Source: Dyadobacter sp. CY347
GTDB taxonomy: Bacteria > Bacteroidota > Bacteroidia > Cytophagales > Spirosomataceae
NCBI RefSeq assembly: GCF_021502655.1
Contig: NZ_JAKFFT010000007.1
Location: 434,001 to 498,000, forward strand
Direction of reading: 5' to 3'
Length of the DNA stretch: 64,000 nt
Shown here: positions 1 to 8,402 of the stretch, piece after piece
Layout: every line of letters starts with the position of its first letter
How positions within the stretch are numbered: position 1 is the stretch's first letter
Notes under the pieces: model-generated
Told to the model about the DNA's origin: nothing
Database searches by the model: none
Seen by the model: the letters and a program-made list of their open reading frames with translations, nothing else
Position numbers and translations under genes: made by a program

Positions 1-384
1 TTTCTGAACTGGATTTCCGTTTATGGGGGAGAAAAGATCATTCTCGGAGCCGATGCGAAGAAAGAAAAAGTGGCAGTAAGCGGCTGGGAAGAGGGGACGG
101 AGATCTGGGTTTATGATTTTGTAGAAAATTATGTTGATAAGGGTGTAAAATACACCATCAGCACGGATGTGGCGAAGGATGGTTTGCTGCAAGGCCCATC
201 GTTTGACCTATATAAAAATTTGCAGGACAAATGCCCTGACCTGAAAATCATTGCCAGCGGTGGAATCAGCGGTTTGGAAGATGTGGAAAAGCTGGCTGAA
301 ATGAACATTTACGGCGTGATCATCGGGAAAGCGATTTATGAAAACCGGATCAAACTGAGCGAATTACAGCGTTTTTTGAATTAA
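1..384 (+). CDS. hisA: HisA, ProFAR isomerase (5' end outside window)
   Basis: This is the C-terminal half of the (beta/alpha)8 isomerase that converts ProFAR to PRFAR in histidine biosynthesis. The reading frame is open from the first base of the window, so the start codon lies upstream; a GTG at position 70 is internal. About 127 residues are visible out of a usual 240 or so. Typical HisA landmarks are present: the strand with TDVAKDGLLQGP, whose Asp is the second catalytic acid in the family, and the phosphate-binding strand ending IIASGGISGLEDVEKL. Only three bases separate its stop from hisF, so the two are surely cotranscribed. The next reaction in the pathway is catalysed by the HisF product. 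Assignment is secure; only the 5' boundary is unknown. Confidence 0.95.
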   Translation, partial: FLNWISVYGGEKIILGADAKKEKVAVSGWEEGTEIWVYDFVENYVDKGVKYTISTDVAKDGLLQGPSFDLYKNLQDKCPDLKIIASGGISGLEDVEKLAEMNIYGVIIGKAIYENRIKLSELQRFLN

Positions 385-387
385 AAT

Positions 388-1161
388 ATGCTAACAAAAC
401 GAATCATTCCATGCCTTGACGTGAAGGACGGGCGGACTGTTAAAGGAGTCAATTTTGTAAATCTGCGCGATGCGGGCGATGCGGTCGAATTGGGCGCATT
501 GTACGCAGCACATGGCGCGGATGAGCTTGTGTATCTGGATATTACAGCCACCGTTGACGGTCGTTCTACATTTATTGACCTGGTCAGAAAAGTGGCGCAT
601 ACCATTAACATTCCATTTACGGTAGGCGGCGGGATTTCCTCAATAGCCGATGTTTCTGCGCTGCTGCATGCCGGGGCGGATAAGGTTTCCATCAACTCGG
701 CTGCGGTGAAAAATCCGGATCTGATCAATGAACTGTCACTCGAATTTGGAAGTCAGTGCATTGTTGTGGCCATTGACACGCGTTACATCGAAACCGAAAA
801 TGGCCGCGAGCACATTCTGCATACGCATGGCGGACGCAAACCAACCGAGCTCAGGACAATTCCCTGGGCGAAAGAGGTGGAAGACCGTGGTGCAGGCGAA
901 ATTTTACTAACCTCGATGGACACCGATGGAACGAAGGCCGGTTTTGCGCTGGAACTTACGGCAACCATAAGTGGTAACGCAAACATTCCGGTGATCGCTT
1001 CGGGCGGAGCTGGGAATATGGAGCATTTTTATGATGTGTTTACCACCGGAAAAGCTGATGCGGGCCTTGCAGCGAGCATTTTCCACTTCCGGGAAATTGA
1101 CATTCCGGATCTGAAAAAATATCTTCACGACAAAAACCTTCCTATGCGCATGACGCGCTGA
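388..1161 (+). CDS. hisF: HisF, imidazole glycerol phosphate synthase cyclase subunit
   Basis: HisF is the cyclase half of imidazole glycerol phosphate synthase: it takes ammonia from the HisH glutaminase and closes the imidazole ring of PRFAR, giving IGP and AICAR. The 257-residue length is normal. The two catalytic aspartates known for the family are both visible, Asp11 in [10 protein letters not shown] and Asp130 in IVVAIDTRY, and the phosphate loops read TVGGGISS near residue 80 and [12 protein letters not shown] near the end. The partner hisH is not in view; it would be expected upstream of hisA. The gene follows hisA after three bases and precedes hisIE after a gap of 84 bases, in the usual pathway order. 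Function is well supported. Confidence 0.97.
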   Translation: MLTKRIIPCLDVKDGRTVKGVNFVNLRDAGDAVELGALYAAHGADELVYLDITATVDGRSTFIDLVRKVAHTINIPFTVGGGISSIADVSALLHAGADKVSINSAAVKNPDLINELSLEFGSQCIVVAIDTRYIETENGREHILHTHGGRKPTELRTIPWAKEVEDRGAGEILLTSMDTDGTKAGFALELTATISGNANIPVIASGGAGNMEHFYDVFTTGKADAGLAASIFHFREIDIPDLKKYLHDKNLPMRMTR

Positions 1162-1245
1162 GGCGGGAGGTTTGTTAACTATTCCCGGCAACATTCTTTA
1201 AAATAGCCGGAAAGAATGCAACTTTGTCCAAATGACTAAACTACA

Positions 1246-1875
1246 ATGAGCGATACTTTTTCAACAATTGATTTCAATAAATCACCGGACGGGCTTATAC
1301 CGGCTATTATTCAGGATATCAACACCGGCAAAGTGCTGATGCTCGGCTATATGAGCCAGGAAGCGCTGGAAAAAACGAAGGAACTCGGGACCGTGACGTT
1401 TTTCAGCCGCAGCAAACAAAGGCTCTGGACAAAGGGCGAAACTTCCGGCAACTTCCTTTTTGTGAACGAGATAGCCGCTGATTGTGATGGGGATACGATC
1501 CTCATAAAAGCAACTCCGGCTGGCCCGACCTGCCATACCGGAGCGGATACATGCTTTGGGGAAAAAAATAGTCAGGATACCCGAATCGGGGAAGCATCTT
1601 TTCTCAACTACCTGCAAAAGGAAGTGATCCGGGAAAGAAAATTAAACCCCCTGGACGAGTCCTACACCAGCAGCCTGTTCCGTAAGGGAATCAATAAAAT
1701 TGCGCAGAAGGTCGGAGAAGAGGCGGTGGAAGTTGTGATAGAATCCAAAGATGATGATGCTGATCTTTTCAAAAATGAAGTGTCTGATTTGCTTTTTCAC
1801 CTTCTGGTCCTTTTGGAGCAAAAAAACATTGACTTAGATGAGGTAATTGGCGTACTTCGCAGCCGTCATCAATAA
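1246..1875 (+). CDS. hisIE: HisIE, bifunctional PR-AMP cyclohydrolase / PR-ATP pyrophosphatase
   Basis: This protein carries steps two and three of histidine synthesis in one chain. Residues 1 to about 110 form the HisI cyclohydrolase, with the zinc and metal motif CDGDT at 80-84 and the further cysteines Cys96 and Cys103 in TCHTGADTC. Residues from about 118 form the HisE pyrophosphohydrolase, an all-helical MazG-like fold with the acidic motif GEEAVEVVIESK near 157-168 and DLLFH near 181. A length of 209 residues fits the fused form common in Bacteroidota and enterics. It closes the his group in this window; a membrane protein gene follows after 13 bases and may be read through from it. Confidence 0.97.
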   Translation: MSDTFSTIDFNKSPDGLIPAIIQDINTGKVLMLGYMSQEALEKTKELGTVTFFSRSKQRLWTKGETSGNFLFVNEIAADCDGDTILIKATPAGPTCHTGADTCFGEKNSQDTRIGEASFLNYLQKEVIRERKLNPLDESYTSSLFRKGINKIAQKVGEEAVEVVIESKDDDADLFKNEVSDLLFHLLVLLEQKNIDLDEVIGVLRSRHQ

Positions 1876-1888
1876 AAATTAACTGCTT

Positions 1889-2224
1889 ATGAGATTAATA
1901 ATACGCCTGCTAATCAGTACGTTAGCAATTTTGCTTGCTGCTAATTTAATTCCGGGAGTTGTTGTTGCGAGCACAACCACGGCCATTATTGTGGCCATCG
2001 TGCTGGGAATTCTCAACACCTTTCTGAAACCGGTGCTGCAGATCCTTGCGCTGCCGATCACGATCATGACACTTGGGCTATTCTATTTTGTTGTGAACGT
2101 CTTTATCATTTACATCGCTACCTATCTCGTTTCCGGATTTTCCATCGACGGGTTCATCCCCGCATTGCTTTTCGGTTTTGTCGTTTCTATCATTTCGGGT
2201 ATTCTTGGTATGTTTTTGGATTAG
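1889..2224 (+). CDS. Small four-helix membrane protein, phage-holin 4_2 / YvlD-like family
   Basis: The protein has 111 residues and is almost wholly hydrophobic, with about four predicted membrane segments (roughly residues 4-24, 30-48, 53-80 and 88-108). The LGILNTFLKPVLQILALP stretch, an Asn/Lys/Pro-containing loop between helices, is typical of the PF04020 family of small membrane proteins, which carries a holin-like name but is chromosomal in most bacteria and is not known to be lytic. It starts 13 bases after hisIE. The next gene is another small membrane protein with a holin-like family name, suggesting an envelope-related pair. No molecular function can be stated. Confidence 0.8.
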   Translation: MRLIIRLLISTLAILLAANLIPGVVVASTTTAIIVAIVLGILNTFLKPVLQILALPITIMTLGLFYFVVNVFIIYIATYLVSGFSIDGFIPALLFGFVVSIISGILGMFLD

Positions 2225-2283
2225 TGACAAGTCCAGCTCCGTAAGAGCCTTAAATTGATACACATGAATGAAAACTACTGCTT

Positions 2284-2622
2284 ATGCTTAGTCAACTAGA
2301 GGAAATTAAGGACACGCTTTTTAAGTACTTCGAGACCCGTATCGACCTTTTTAAAATTGAAACGCGGGACAAGATCGAACGTGCGGTTGTAATGGGGCTT
2401 TACGGCGCCATTCTGCTTTGTATCGCGCTTACAGTGCTTATATTGATCGTAATTCTACTCGGGACTTTCCTGAACAAATGGCTTGACAGCGATTATCTGG
2501 GCTACCTGATTCTATTAGGCGTATTCATTTTAAAACTGGTAATCTGGATTGTGTTCAGAGAAAAGCTCATCCAGTTTATCCGTGGAATTATCGTTCGTTT
2601 TGTCAAAATAAAAGAGGATTAA
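2284..2622 (+). CDS. Phage-holin 3_6 family membrane protein
   Basis: A 112-residue protein with an amphipathic, charged N-terminal helix (residues 1-36, rich in Glu, Lys and Asp) followed by two strong membrane segments at about 37-62 and 70-92 and a basic C-terminal tail. This layout matches the PF07332-type family (putative Actinobacteriophage holin superfamily III), widely found as a housekeeping membrane protein in Bacteroidota. It is frequently found next to small stress-related proteins such as the following gene. There is no endolysin or other phage gene nearby, so a prophage origin is not supported. The biological role is unknown. Confidence 0.75.
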   Translation: MLSQLEEIKDTLFKYFETRIDLFKIETRDKIERAVVMGLYGAILLCIALTVLILIVILLGTFLNKWLDSDYLGYLILLGVFILKLVIWIVFREKLIQFIRGIIVRFVKIKED

Positions 2623-2639
2623 CACTTTTGAAATAGTAT

Positions 2640-2673
2640 TTTGGGGAAAAATTCACTCAAATTGCTATTTTTG
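2640..2673 (+). promoter_or_regulatory. Bacteroidota-type promoter for the next gene
   Basis: A TTTG box at 2640-2643 is followed 22 bases later by TATTTTTG at 2666-2673, an exact match to the -7 consensus TAnnTTTG used by the primary sigma factor of Bacteroidota. The predicted start of transcription is near 2680, about 40 bases upstream of the ATG at 2722. Confidence 0.55.
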
Positions 2674-2721
2674 GGTTCCTTTTGAAAATTTCTCAGGTCA
2701 TCATTAAACTAAAAAAATGAA

Positions 2722-3144
2722 ATGAGTGCTTCAATTGATTCTTCCGTTAAGATCACCAAACCATTCTCATCCGATACGGATAAGGATAAGCAAGACTTAT
2801 TGCTTGATGCGGATCTATATAAAGACAAGCTTGAATTGCAATGGAGCGGTCTGAAAACGGATGCAACGGAATATGGAAAAAAAGCATTGATCATCGGCGG
2901 CGTGGTAGCAACCACATATGTTGTAATGAATGCGATTTTACCAAAAAACAAAAAGGATATAAGGGCGGCAGAGGAAGAGGCTGAGGCATTTGAGCGAGCT
3001 CAGGCGTTCAAGGCTGGTGAAGCGAAACAGAAGAGCAAATTTGCGGTTGGAGCAGCCGTTCAAAGTTTAGCCTGGACGTTGGCTGTGGGGTGGGCGCGCC
3101 AGAAGCTAAAACATTTAATTGCAGATGATAGAAAAATCGAATGA
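2722..3144 (+). CDS. Hypothetical membrane-associated protein
   Basis: No family is recognised with certainty. The 140 residues comprise a charged, Asp- and Lys-rich N-terminal part (1-50), one hydrophobic segment at about 54-73 (ALIIGGVVATTYVVMNAIL), a helical Glu/Ala/Lys-rich stretch at 80-105 that could be a coiled coil, and a second weaker hydrophobic segment near 106-124. This resembles the small envelope-stress proteins that often follow holin-3_6 genes. Its own promoter is visible upstream, and its stop overlaps the pcrB start by four bases (ATGA), so it is translationally coupled to the lipid gene. Confidence 0.7.
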   Translation: MSASIDSSVKITKPFSSDTDKDKQDLLLDADLYKDKLELQWSGLKTDATEYGKKALIIGGVVATTYVVMNAILPKNKKDIRAAEEEAEAFERAQAFKAGEAKQKSKFAVGAAVQSLAWTLAVGWARQKLKHLIADDRKIE

Positions 3145-3914
3145 AAACAGCGAATCATAAAATCGCAGACCTCCTTTCAGCAAGAAAAATAGAGAAAAGG
3201 AAATCGTTTGCTGTTCTCTTGGATCCTGACAAAATTAATTTTTCAACATTTCCGAAATTCCTGGAATTTGCGGTTGAGCATGGCGTTGACTTTTTTTTCG
3301 TAGGAGGTAGCCTCATTACCAATTACGCTATTGACCAACTGATTGCCGCTATACACGAGCACACCAACATTCCTGCTATCCTTTTTCCCGGAAGCAGCCT
3401 TCACATTGACCCTTCCGCAGACGCGGTCCTTTTTCTCTCCCTCATTTCAGGCCGAAATCCGGAACTTCTGATCGGTCAGCACGTTATTGCCGCACCATTA
3501 TTGAAGAGAAGCGGAATTGAAGTTTTGCCAACAGGTTATCTGCTCATTGAAAGCGGAAAGCTGACCACAGTTTCCTACATCAGTAATACGACACCATTAC
3601 CAAGGGACAAGCCCGGCATCGTCGCATGCACTGCGCTAGCAGGTGAATTTCTGGGGCTTAAACTTATGTTCCTGGATGCCGGAAGCGGCGCACAATTTCC
3701 TGTTACATCCGAAACCATCAGGGCGGTGCGCGAAACCGTGGACACGCCTATTATCGTAGGTGGCGGAATCGATTCATACGAGAAAGCCGATGCAGCGCTT
3801 GGTGCAGGAGCGGACGTAATTGTGGTGGGTAACGGAATAGAACACAACCCGGATCTGCTTCCCGAAGTCGCGGCGTGCGTAAAGGCTTTCAATAGAAAAA
3901 CAGAAAGCGTTTAA
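3141..3914 (+). CDS. pcrB: Geranylgeranylglyceryl/heptaprenylglyceryl phosphate synthase, PcrB family
   Basis: A (beta/alpha)8-barrel prenyltransferase that joins a polyprenyl diphosphate to sn-glycerol-1-phosphate to make an ether lipid. Diagnostic segments are LLDPDKINF at the first strand, FFVGGSLIT at the second, LFPGSS, VIAAPLLKRSGIEVLPTGYLLI in the middle and the phosphate-binding IIVGGGIDSYEKA and VIVVGNGIEHNP at the C-terminal end. A length of 257 residues fits the bacterial group-II enzymes of Bacteroidota, which prefer geranylgeranyl diphosphate in characterised cases; the chain length here is inferred only. The start overlaps the stop of the preceding small protein. What the resulting ether lipid does in these bacteria is not settled. 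Confidence 0.93.
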   Translation: MKTANHKIADLLSARKIEKRKSFAVLLDPDKINFSTFPKFLEFAVEHGVDFFFVGGSLITNYAIDQLIAAIHEHTNIPAILFPGSSLHIDPSADAVLFLSLISGRNPELLIGQHVIAAPLLKRSGIEVLPTGYLLIESGKLTTVSYISNTTPLPRDKPGIVACTALAGEFLGLKLMFLDAGSGAQFPVTSETIRAVRETVDTPIIVGGGIDSYEKADAALGAGADVIVVGNGIEHNPDLLPEVAACVKAFNRKTESV

Positions 3915-4031
3915 GAGAACAATAGGAGATTTTATTGTACAAAATAAAGGGATTTGGGTGTTTTCTAAGGAAATTTTAAGTTCTTGGAAAAATACAATAG
4001 CAAACGTTAGGAACATTCGATTTAATCCTGC

Positions 4032-4039
4032 TACATTTG
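4032..4039 (+). promoter_or_regulatory. -7 box upstream of the small lipoprotein
   Basis: TACATTTG is an exact TAnnTTTG match, lying 26 bases before the ATG at 4066. The upstream -33 element is weak (a GTTAGG at about 4007). It supports starting translation at 4066 rather than at the in-frame ATG 108 bases earlier, which would lie upstream of this promoter. Confidence 0.5.
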
Positions 4040-4065
4040 TATCGAACCTTAATTACACCCAAGAA

Positions 4066-4245
4066 ATGAAAAAAATATTTGCACTTGCGTTCGTTGCCGG
4101 GATGGTAACTTTCGCTGCTTGTACTAGCAAACCAGCTGACGAATCTGCTGATACTACTGCTGTAACTGTTGAAACTCCTGCTGTTGATACTGCAATGGTT
4201 GATACAATGGCTACTGATACAGCTGCTGCTGATTCAGTTAAGTAA
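4066..4245 (+). CDS. Small acidic lipoprotein
   Basis: The product has only 59 residues. It opens with a short basic and hydrophobic signal (MKKIFALAFVAGMVTF) and a lipobox ending in Cys19, so it should be exported and lipid-anchored. The mature part is almost entirely Ala, Thr, Asp, Val and Ser with repeating DTA/DTM/VDT steps and one terminal Lys, which gives a strongly acidic and probably disordered chain. A longer reading frame begins 108 bases upstream, but the promoter box and the lipobox both favour this start. It has its own promoter and a strong terminator, thus is a single-gene unit. Short proteins of this kind are frequent and abundant in Bacteroidota; function unknown. Confidence 0.75.
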   Translation: MKKIFALAFVAGMVTFAACTSKPADESADTTAVTVETPAVDTAMVDTMATDTAAADSVK

Positions 4246-4270
4246 TTAGACGTACAAGTCGAAATTCGTG

Positions 4271-4304
4271 AAAAGCGCTATGAAAATAGCGCTTTTCTTT
4301 TTTT
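4271..4304 (+). terminator. Rho-independent terminator
   Basis: A perfect 11-bp stem, AAAAGCGCTAT at 4271-4281 with ATAGCGCTTTT at 4286-4296, closes on a GAAA tetraloop and is followed by a run of T. It ends the small lipoprotein transcript. Confidence 0.9.
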
Positions 4305-4313
4305 ATTTAAGGA

Positions 4314-4928
4314 ATGAAAAACATATCCTTCGGCCTCCATGTTCCACAGGCGGCAATCGCATATTGCGAGGAGTTACACCAAGAATACAAGTTTGATTTC
4401 TTCCTTTCGCGTCCGCGACGCACCAGACTGGGCGACTTTACCGTCCGTCCCCGCTGCACTCCCAGAATAACGGTAAATGTTAATCTGAATCCATACAATT
4501 TTCTGATCACCTATTTACATGAAGTTGCGCATTGCGTGGTGCATTTGAATTACAAAGTGAGGCTTCGGAAGCGTGTTGCGCCGCATGGAATTGAATGGAA
4601 GCGGGAGTTTAGCAAATTATTACAACCCGTTCTCAACGAAAATCATTTTCCGGCAGATATTCTGGAAGCATTAATACGTTATGCTAAGAACCCAAAGGCG
4701 TCAACCGGCGGCGACCAGATTCTGTACAATACGATCCGGAAATACGACAGTCAGGAGCTGAACGCATCAAGGATAGCATTGTTTCAGCTTCATGAAGGAA
4801 GTAACTTCGTGTTTCAGAACAGGTTATTCGTCCGTGGGTCGCTCAGGAGGACACGTGTGCTTTGCACGGACAAAGCTTCCCAGCGTCTTTACACCATTCC
4901 AGCCCATGCATTGGTTGAAGCATGTTAA
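4314..4928 (+). CDS. SprT-like zinc-metalloprotease-fold protein
   Basis: The 204-residue protein contains an HExxH zinc motif at residues 69-73 (LHEVAHCVVH) followed about 18 residues later by a third possible ligand, His91 in RVAPHGIEWKREF, the arrangement of the SprT-like domain (the fold of the Spartan protease catalytic domain). The C-terminal part (about 130-204) includes the segment LYNTIRKYD and an element beginning LHEGSNFVFQNRLF, which may form a small beta domain. In Bacteroidota this family typically stands directly before porU, as here, where the two reading frames overlap by 23 bases. Proteolytic activity is inferred from the motif only; the target is unknown. Confidence 0.85.
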   Translation: MKNISFGLHVPQAAIAYCEELHQEYKFDFFLSRPRRTRLGDFTVRPRCTPRITVNVNLNPYNFLITYLHEVAHCVVHLNYKVRLRKRVAPHGIEWKREFSKLLQPVLNENHFPADILEALIRYAKNPKASTGGDQILYNTIRKYDSQELNASRIALFQLHEGSNFVFQNRLFVRGSLRRTRVLCTDKASQRLYTIPAHALVEAC

Positions 4929-7900
4929 TGTGCGTAATCGCTTAATCCATTCAGTGCTCTGCTGTTTGGGAATACTCATTTCATTTTCTTCCCAGGCGCA
5001 GGAAAAATCAGTTCTTTCCAGTGGCAACTGGTTCAAACTGGCTGTTACTGAGACGGGCGTTCATCGCATAAATCCTTCCTTTTTCAAAAAGCTGGGGGTT
5101 AGTGCTTCCGAGATCGATCCCAGACAGGTTCAGATTTACACCCAGCGAGCGGGTATGCTGCCGCAGGCCAACAATGCATTGAAATCCAATGCATTGCAGG
5201 AAAATTCGATCTGGGTTTCGGGTGAGGACGATGGTAAATTTGATGGCAATGACGCTGTTTATTTTTATGCAGAAAGCCCGCATGAAGTTTCCTACGATTC
5301 CGTGAACGCAGCGTTAAAACATCAGATCAACACATACACAGATTCCAGTTATTATTTCCTGACTTACGGAAAGCAAAATGGATTAAGGGTGAAGCCATTG
5401 GTAACAATAGCTTCTGCAAATGGGAAAATTGTAAATCAGTTTGATGATTATTGGTTTCATGAAACAGAGCAATATAATTTGCTGAAATCAGGCAGGGAAT
5501 GGTGGGGCGAATATTTGAATAATGCTGCCCTTACGCTCACAGCAAACATTCCCGGCATTGTTCCGGCCTCAGAAATAAAGCTTCGCACGTCCGCAATAGG
5601 CGCCGCCCAGATCGCCACCAAATTCCTATGGCAGTTGAACGGAAGGCAAGTAGGGGAGTCGCCTATCGGAACCGTTAGCACAGGAACTTACGACATCAAA
5701 GCATTGCGATCCGATGCAACATTTACCTTAAAAGCCGAAAATTCACCAGCCGATGCGCTAACCATTGCCGTTACCTGCGATCGAAACGGACAGAATTCTG
5801 CACAGGGATATTTAAATTATGTGGCTTTGCAAGTGAAGCGAAAATTGAGCCGGTACGACAATCAGCAGGTTTACAGATTTTTGCCAGAACCTTCCGACAC
5901 GGTTACCTATGAATTCGGTAATGCGAATTCCGAATGGCAGCTTTGGAATGTGAGTAATGCCCAGGTTCCTTCTGTCGTCAATCAGAATATCCAGAATAAC
6001 ACTTCATCATTTACAACAAGAGGCGGGAAAACTGGCCGGCAATATATAGGATTTACTTCAAGCCAGGCGATTGAGCCGGTTTTGGCAAAAAGAATTGATC
6101 CGCAAAACATTATTGGCAATGCTACGCCGGATTTTTTGATCATAACACCTCCTGCTTTCAGGCAGGCGGCGGAAAGATTGGCTGCATTCCGGGAAAGCAA
6201 TGACAAACTGGAAACGCTGGTGGTCTCAACGGAGGAAATTTACAATGAATTCGGTGGTGGAAAACCTGATTTGACAGCGATCAGGGACTTTGCGAAATAC
6301 CTTAATGATCAGGAACCCGGGAAGTTGAAATATCTCCTTTTGTTCGGCGATGCAACTTTTGATTACAAAAATCTTTTAAAAAACCAATCAGCGTCACAAC
6401 AGGGACTTTGGGTGCCGGTTTATGAAAGCAGGGAGTCGTTAAACCCTGTTTACACATATTCCTCGGATGACTATTTTGGTTTCATGAAGGATAATGAGGG
6501 TTTATGGCAGGAATCTGCTTCGGGTGATCATACTGTTGACATTGGCATAGGGCGGCTGCCGGCCAAAACATTGTCTGAGGCAGAGCTCATTGTGGATAAA
6601 TTGATCCGGTATGGTCCTTCCGGGCGTGGTTTTGGAAACTGGCGGAACGAGGTCCAGTTTGTAGCAGACGATGGCGACGGTAACATTCACCAGCGTCACG
6701 CGGACGAGCTGGCTACCCTGCTGGAAAATGATTTTATGCCTTCAAGGATTTTTATTGATGCATTTCCACAAAACACGGGTGCGGAAGGGCAAAAGGCGCC
6801 GGCTGTAAATCAGGTGATTAACAAAAAGATCAACCAGGGGACATTAATCCTGAATTACACAGGTCACGGAGGCGTGAGCGGCTGGGCGGAGGAACAAGTG
6901 CTGACATTGGCAGATATGCAGTCGGCGCGCGGGATGGATAATCTGCCTTTGCTGTTTACCGCCACGTGCGATTTTGGCCGTTACGATGATCCTGGCTTGG
7001 TTTCGGGTGCAGAATTAATGGTTTTGAGTCCGAGAGGCGCGGCCATTGGCGCAATCAGCACAACCCGGCCGGTTTATTCCAGCACAAATTTTACACTTAG
7101 CAAAGCATTTTACGAAGCTTTGGTTAATAAAGATCCGAACCAAAGACTAGGCGATCTTTTCAAAGAAACTAAAAATAAAGCGCTGGTAGGCAGTCTGAAC
7201 CGGAATTTCACTTTGCTTGCAGACCCGTCGATGAAACTCGCAAGAGCGCAAAAAAGCATTCAATGGGCCGAAAAGCCGGATACATTGCGCGCATTGCAAA
7301 AAGTAAGGCTGAAAGGGCAGATTATTGATGCCGTTACAACATTGAAAGACAGTAAGTTCGAGGGCATTGCGCGGATTGTTTTGTACGATAAGCAAACCAC
7401 ATTCAAAACGCTGGGTAATGAAGGCAGATCTGAAACTTATTCAGAGTTTCGCAGCAAATTGTTCGATGGAAGTGTAAAGGTGATAGGAGGGGAATTTATT
7501 TGTGAGTTTGTAATGCCAAAGGATATCGATTACCGCATGGGAATAGGAAGGGCAAACGTCTATGCTGTTCAGTCAGACAGTCTTGGGGACGCCAGCGCGC
7601 AGCTGAGTGTAACCATCGGCGGCAGCGCAAGCCCCGGAAATGACAATACGCCGCCGCAACTTACAGCTTACGTGAACGACCAGTCGTTCAAGGACGGCGA
7701 TGTTATCGAGCCGTCAGGAACATTATATATTTCAGCAAGCGACGAGAATGGGATCAGCATTTCTAATGCAGGCATCGGGCATGACATTACGATGGCGATT
7801 AATGATACAACGTCCATTATACTTAATGAATATTACACAGCGGATATCGGTGATTACCGCAAAGGTGTCATCAAGTATCCGTTTGAAAATTTACCAACCG

Positions 7901-8298
7901 GTAAATATGTAATTCGAGTAAAAGTCTGGGATACGTATACTAACTTTTCCGAAATTGCGTTCGGTTTTCAAGTAGGTGCATTCAAGGGCATCAAACTCAA
8001 CACGCTGAAAGTATATCCAAACCCATTCGATAAAGATCTGTCATTTGAGCTGACACATAACAGGGCAAATGACGATATCGAAATAGTTTTTAATGTATTA
8101 TTAAACAATGGGCAGTCTCTGGGGCATTTCCGCAGACAATATTTCAACATCGAGTCAACCGTCAAGGAAACTTTCGACGCCACTCAGACAGGATATTGGA
8201 TACCGAAGCTTACTTCACTTATTTACCAGTTAAGCATCAGGTCGTTAAAGGATAATTCCAGGGATCAGCGATCAGGAAAGTTGGTCCGTTCTCCATAG
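4906..8298 (+). CDS. porU: PorU, type IX secretion system sortase (C25 family)
   Basis: PorU is the outer-surface sortase of the type IX system, which removes the C-terminal sorting domain of cargo and attaches it to A-type lipopolysaccharide. From the ATG at 4906 the protein has 1130 residues; an upstream in-frame ATG would lie deep inside the SprT-like gene and lacks a signal peptide, while this start gives a signal ending SFSSQAQ. The gingipain-type catalytic pair is visible: His654 in NYTGHGG and Cys688 in TATCDFGRYD. The C-terminal 100 residues (YPNPFDKDLSF onward) look like an uncleaved type IX sorting domain, as is known for PorU. A GTG at 4930 is an alternative start. porV follows directly, as in many relatives. 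Confidence 0.93.
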   Translation: MHWLKHVNVRNRLIHSVLCCLGILISFSSQAQEKSVLSSGNWFKLAVTETGVHRINPSFFKKLGVSASEIDPRQVQIYTQRAGMLPQANNALKSNALQENSIWVSGEDDGKFDGNDAVYFYAESPHEVSYDSVNAALKHQINTYTDSSYYFLTYGKQNGLRVKPLVTIASANGKIVNQFDDYWFHETEQYNLLKSGREWWGEYLNNAALTLTANIPGIVPASEIKLRTSAIGAAQIATKFLWQLNGRQVGESPIGTVSTGTYDIKALRSDATFTLKAENSPADALTIAVTCDRNGQNSAQGYLNYVALQVKRKLSRYDNQQVYRFLPEPSDTVTYEFGNANSEWQLWNVSNAQVPSVVNQNIQNNTSSFTTRGGKTGRQYIGFTSSQAIEPVLAKRIDPQNIIGNATPDFLIITPPAFRQAAERLAAFRESNDKLETLVVSTEEIYNEFGGGKPDLTAIRDFAKYLNDQEPGKLKYLLLFGDATFDYKNLLKNQSASQQGLWVPVYESRESLNPVYTYSSDDYFGFMKDNEGLWQESASGDHTVDIGIGRLPAKTLSEAELIVDKLIRYGPSGRGFGNWRNEVQFVADDGDGNIHQRHADELATLLENDFMPSRIFIDAFPQNTGAEGQKAPAVNQVINKKINQGTLILNYTGHGGVSGWAEEQVLTLADMQSARGMDNLPLLFTATCDFGRYDDPGLVSGAELMVLSPRGAAIGAISTTRPVYSSTNFTLSKAFYEALVNKDPNQRLGDLFKETKNKALVGSLNRNFTLLADPSMKLARAQKSIQWAEKPDTLRALQKVRLKGQIIDAVTTLKDSKFEGIARIVLYDKQTTFKTLGNEGRSETYSEFRSKLFDGSVKVIGGEFICEFVMPKDIDYRMGIGRANVYAVQSDSLGDASAQLSVTIGGSASPGNDNTPPQLTAYVNDQSFKDGDVIEPSGTLYISASDENGISISNAGIGHDITMAINDTTSIILNEYYTADIGDYRKGVIKYPFENLPTGKYVIRVKVWDTYTNFSEIAFGFQVGAFKGIKLNTLKVYPNPFDKDLSFELTHNRANDDIEIVFNVLLNNGQSLGHFRRQYFNIESTVKETFDATQTGYWIPKLTSLIYQLSIRSLKDNSRDQRSGKLVRSP

Positions 8299-8343
8299 AT
8301 TAATAAAACTTATCATTTTTTTAGTAATAACTATCTTTCATTG

Positions 8344-8351
8344 TATTTTTG
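8344..8351 (+). promoter_or_regulatory. -7 box upstream of porV
   Basis: TATTTTTG matches TAnnTTTG exactly and lies 52 bases before the porV start. The -33 region is AT-rich without a clear TTG, so the call is tentative. Confidence 0.4.
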
Positions 8352-8402
8352 ACCCTTTAAAGAAGCTGATTCAAAGCACTTCCTATCGCAAATCCAATTT
8401 CT

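Noticed and set aside
1889..2622. Two holin-named genes as evidence for a prophage
   Set aside because: The families are chromosomal in Bacteroidota, and no endolysin, structural or integrase gene is present.
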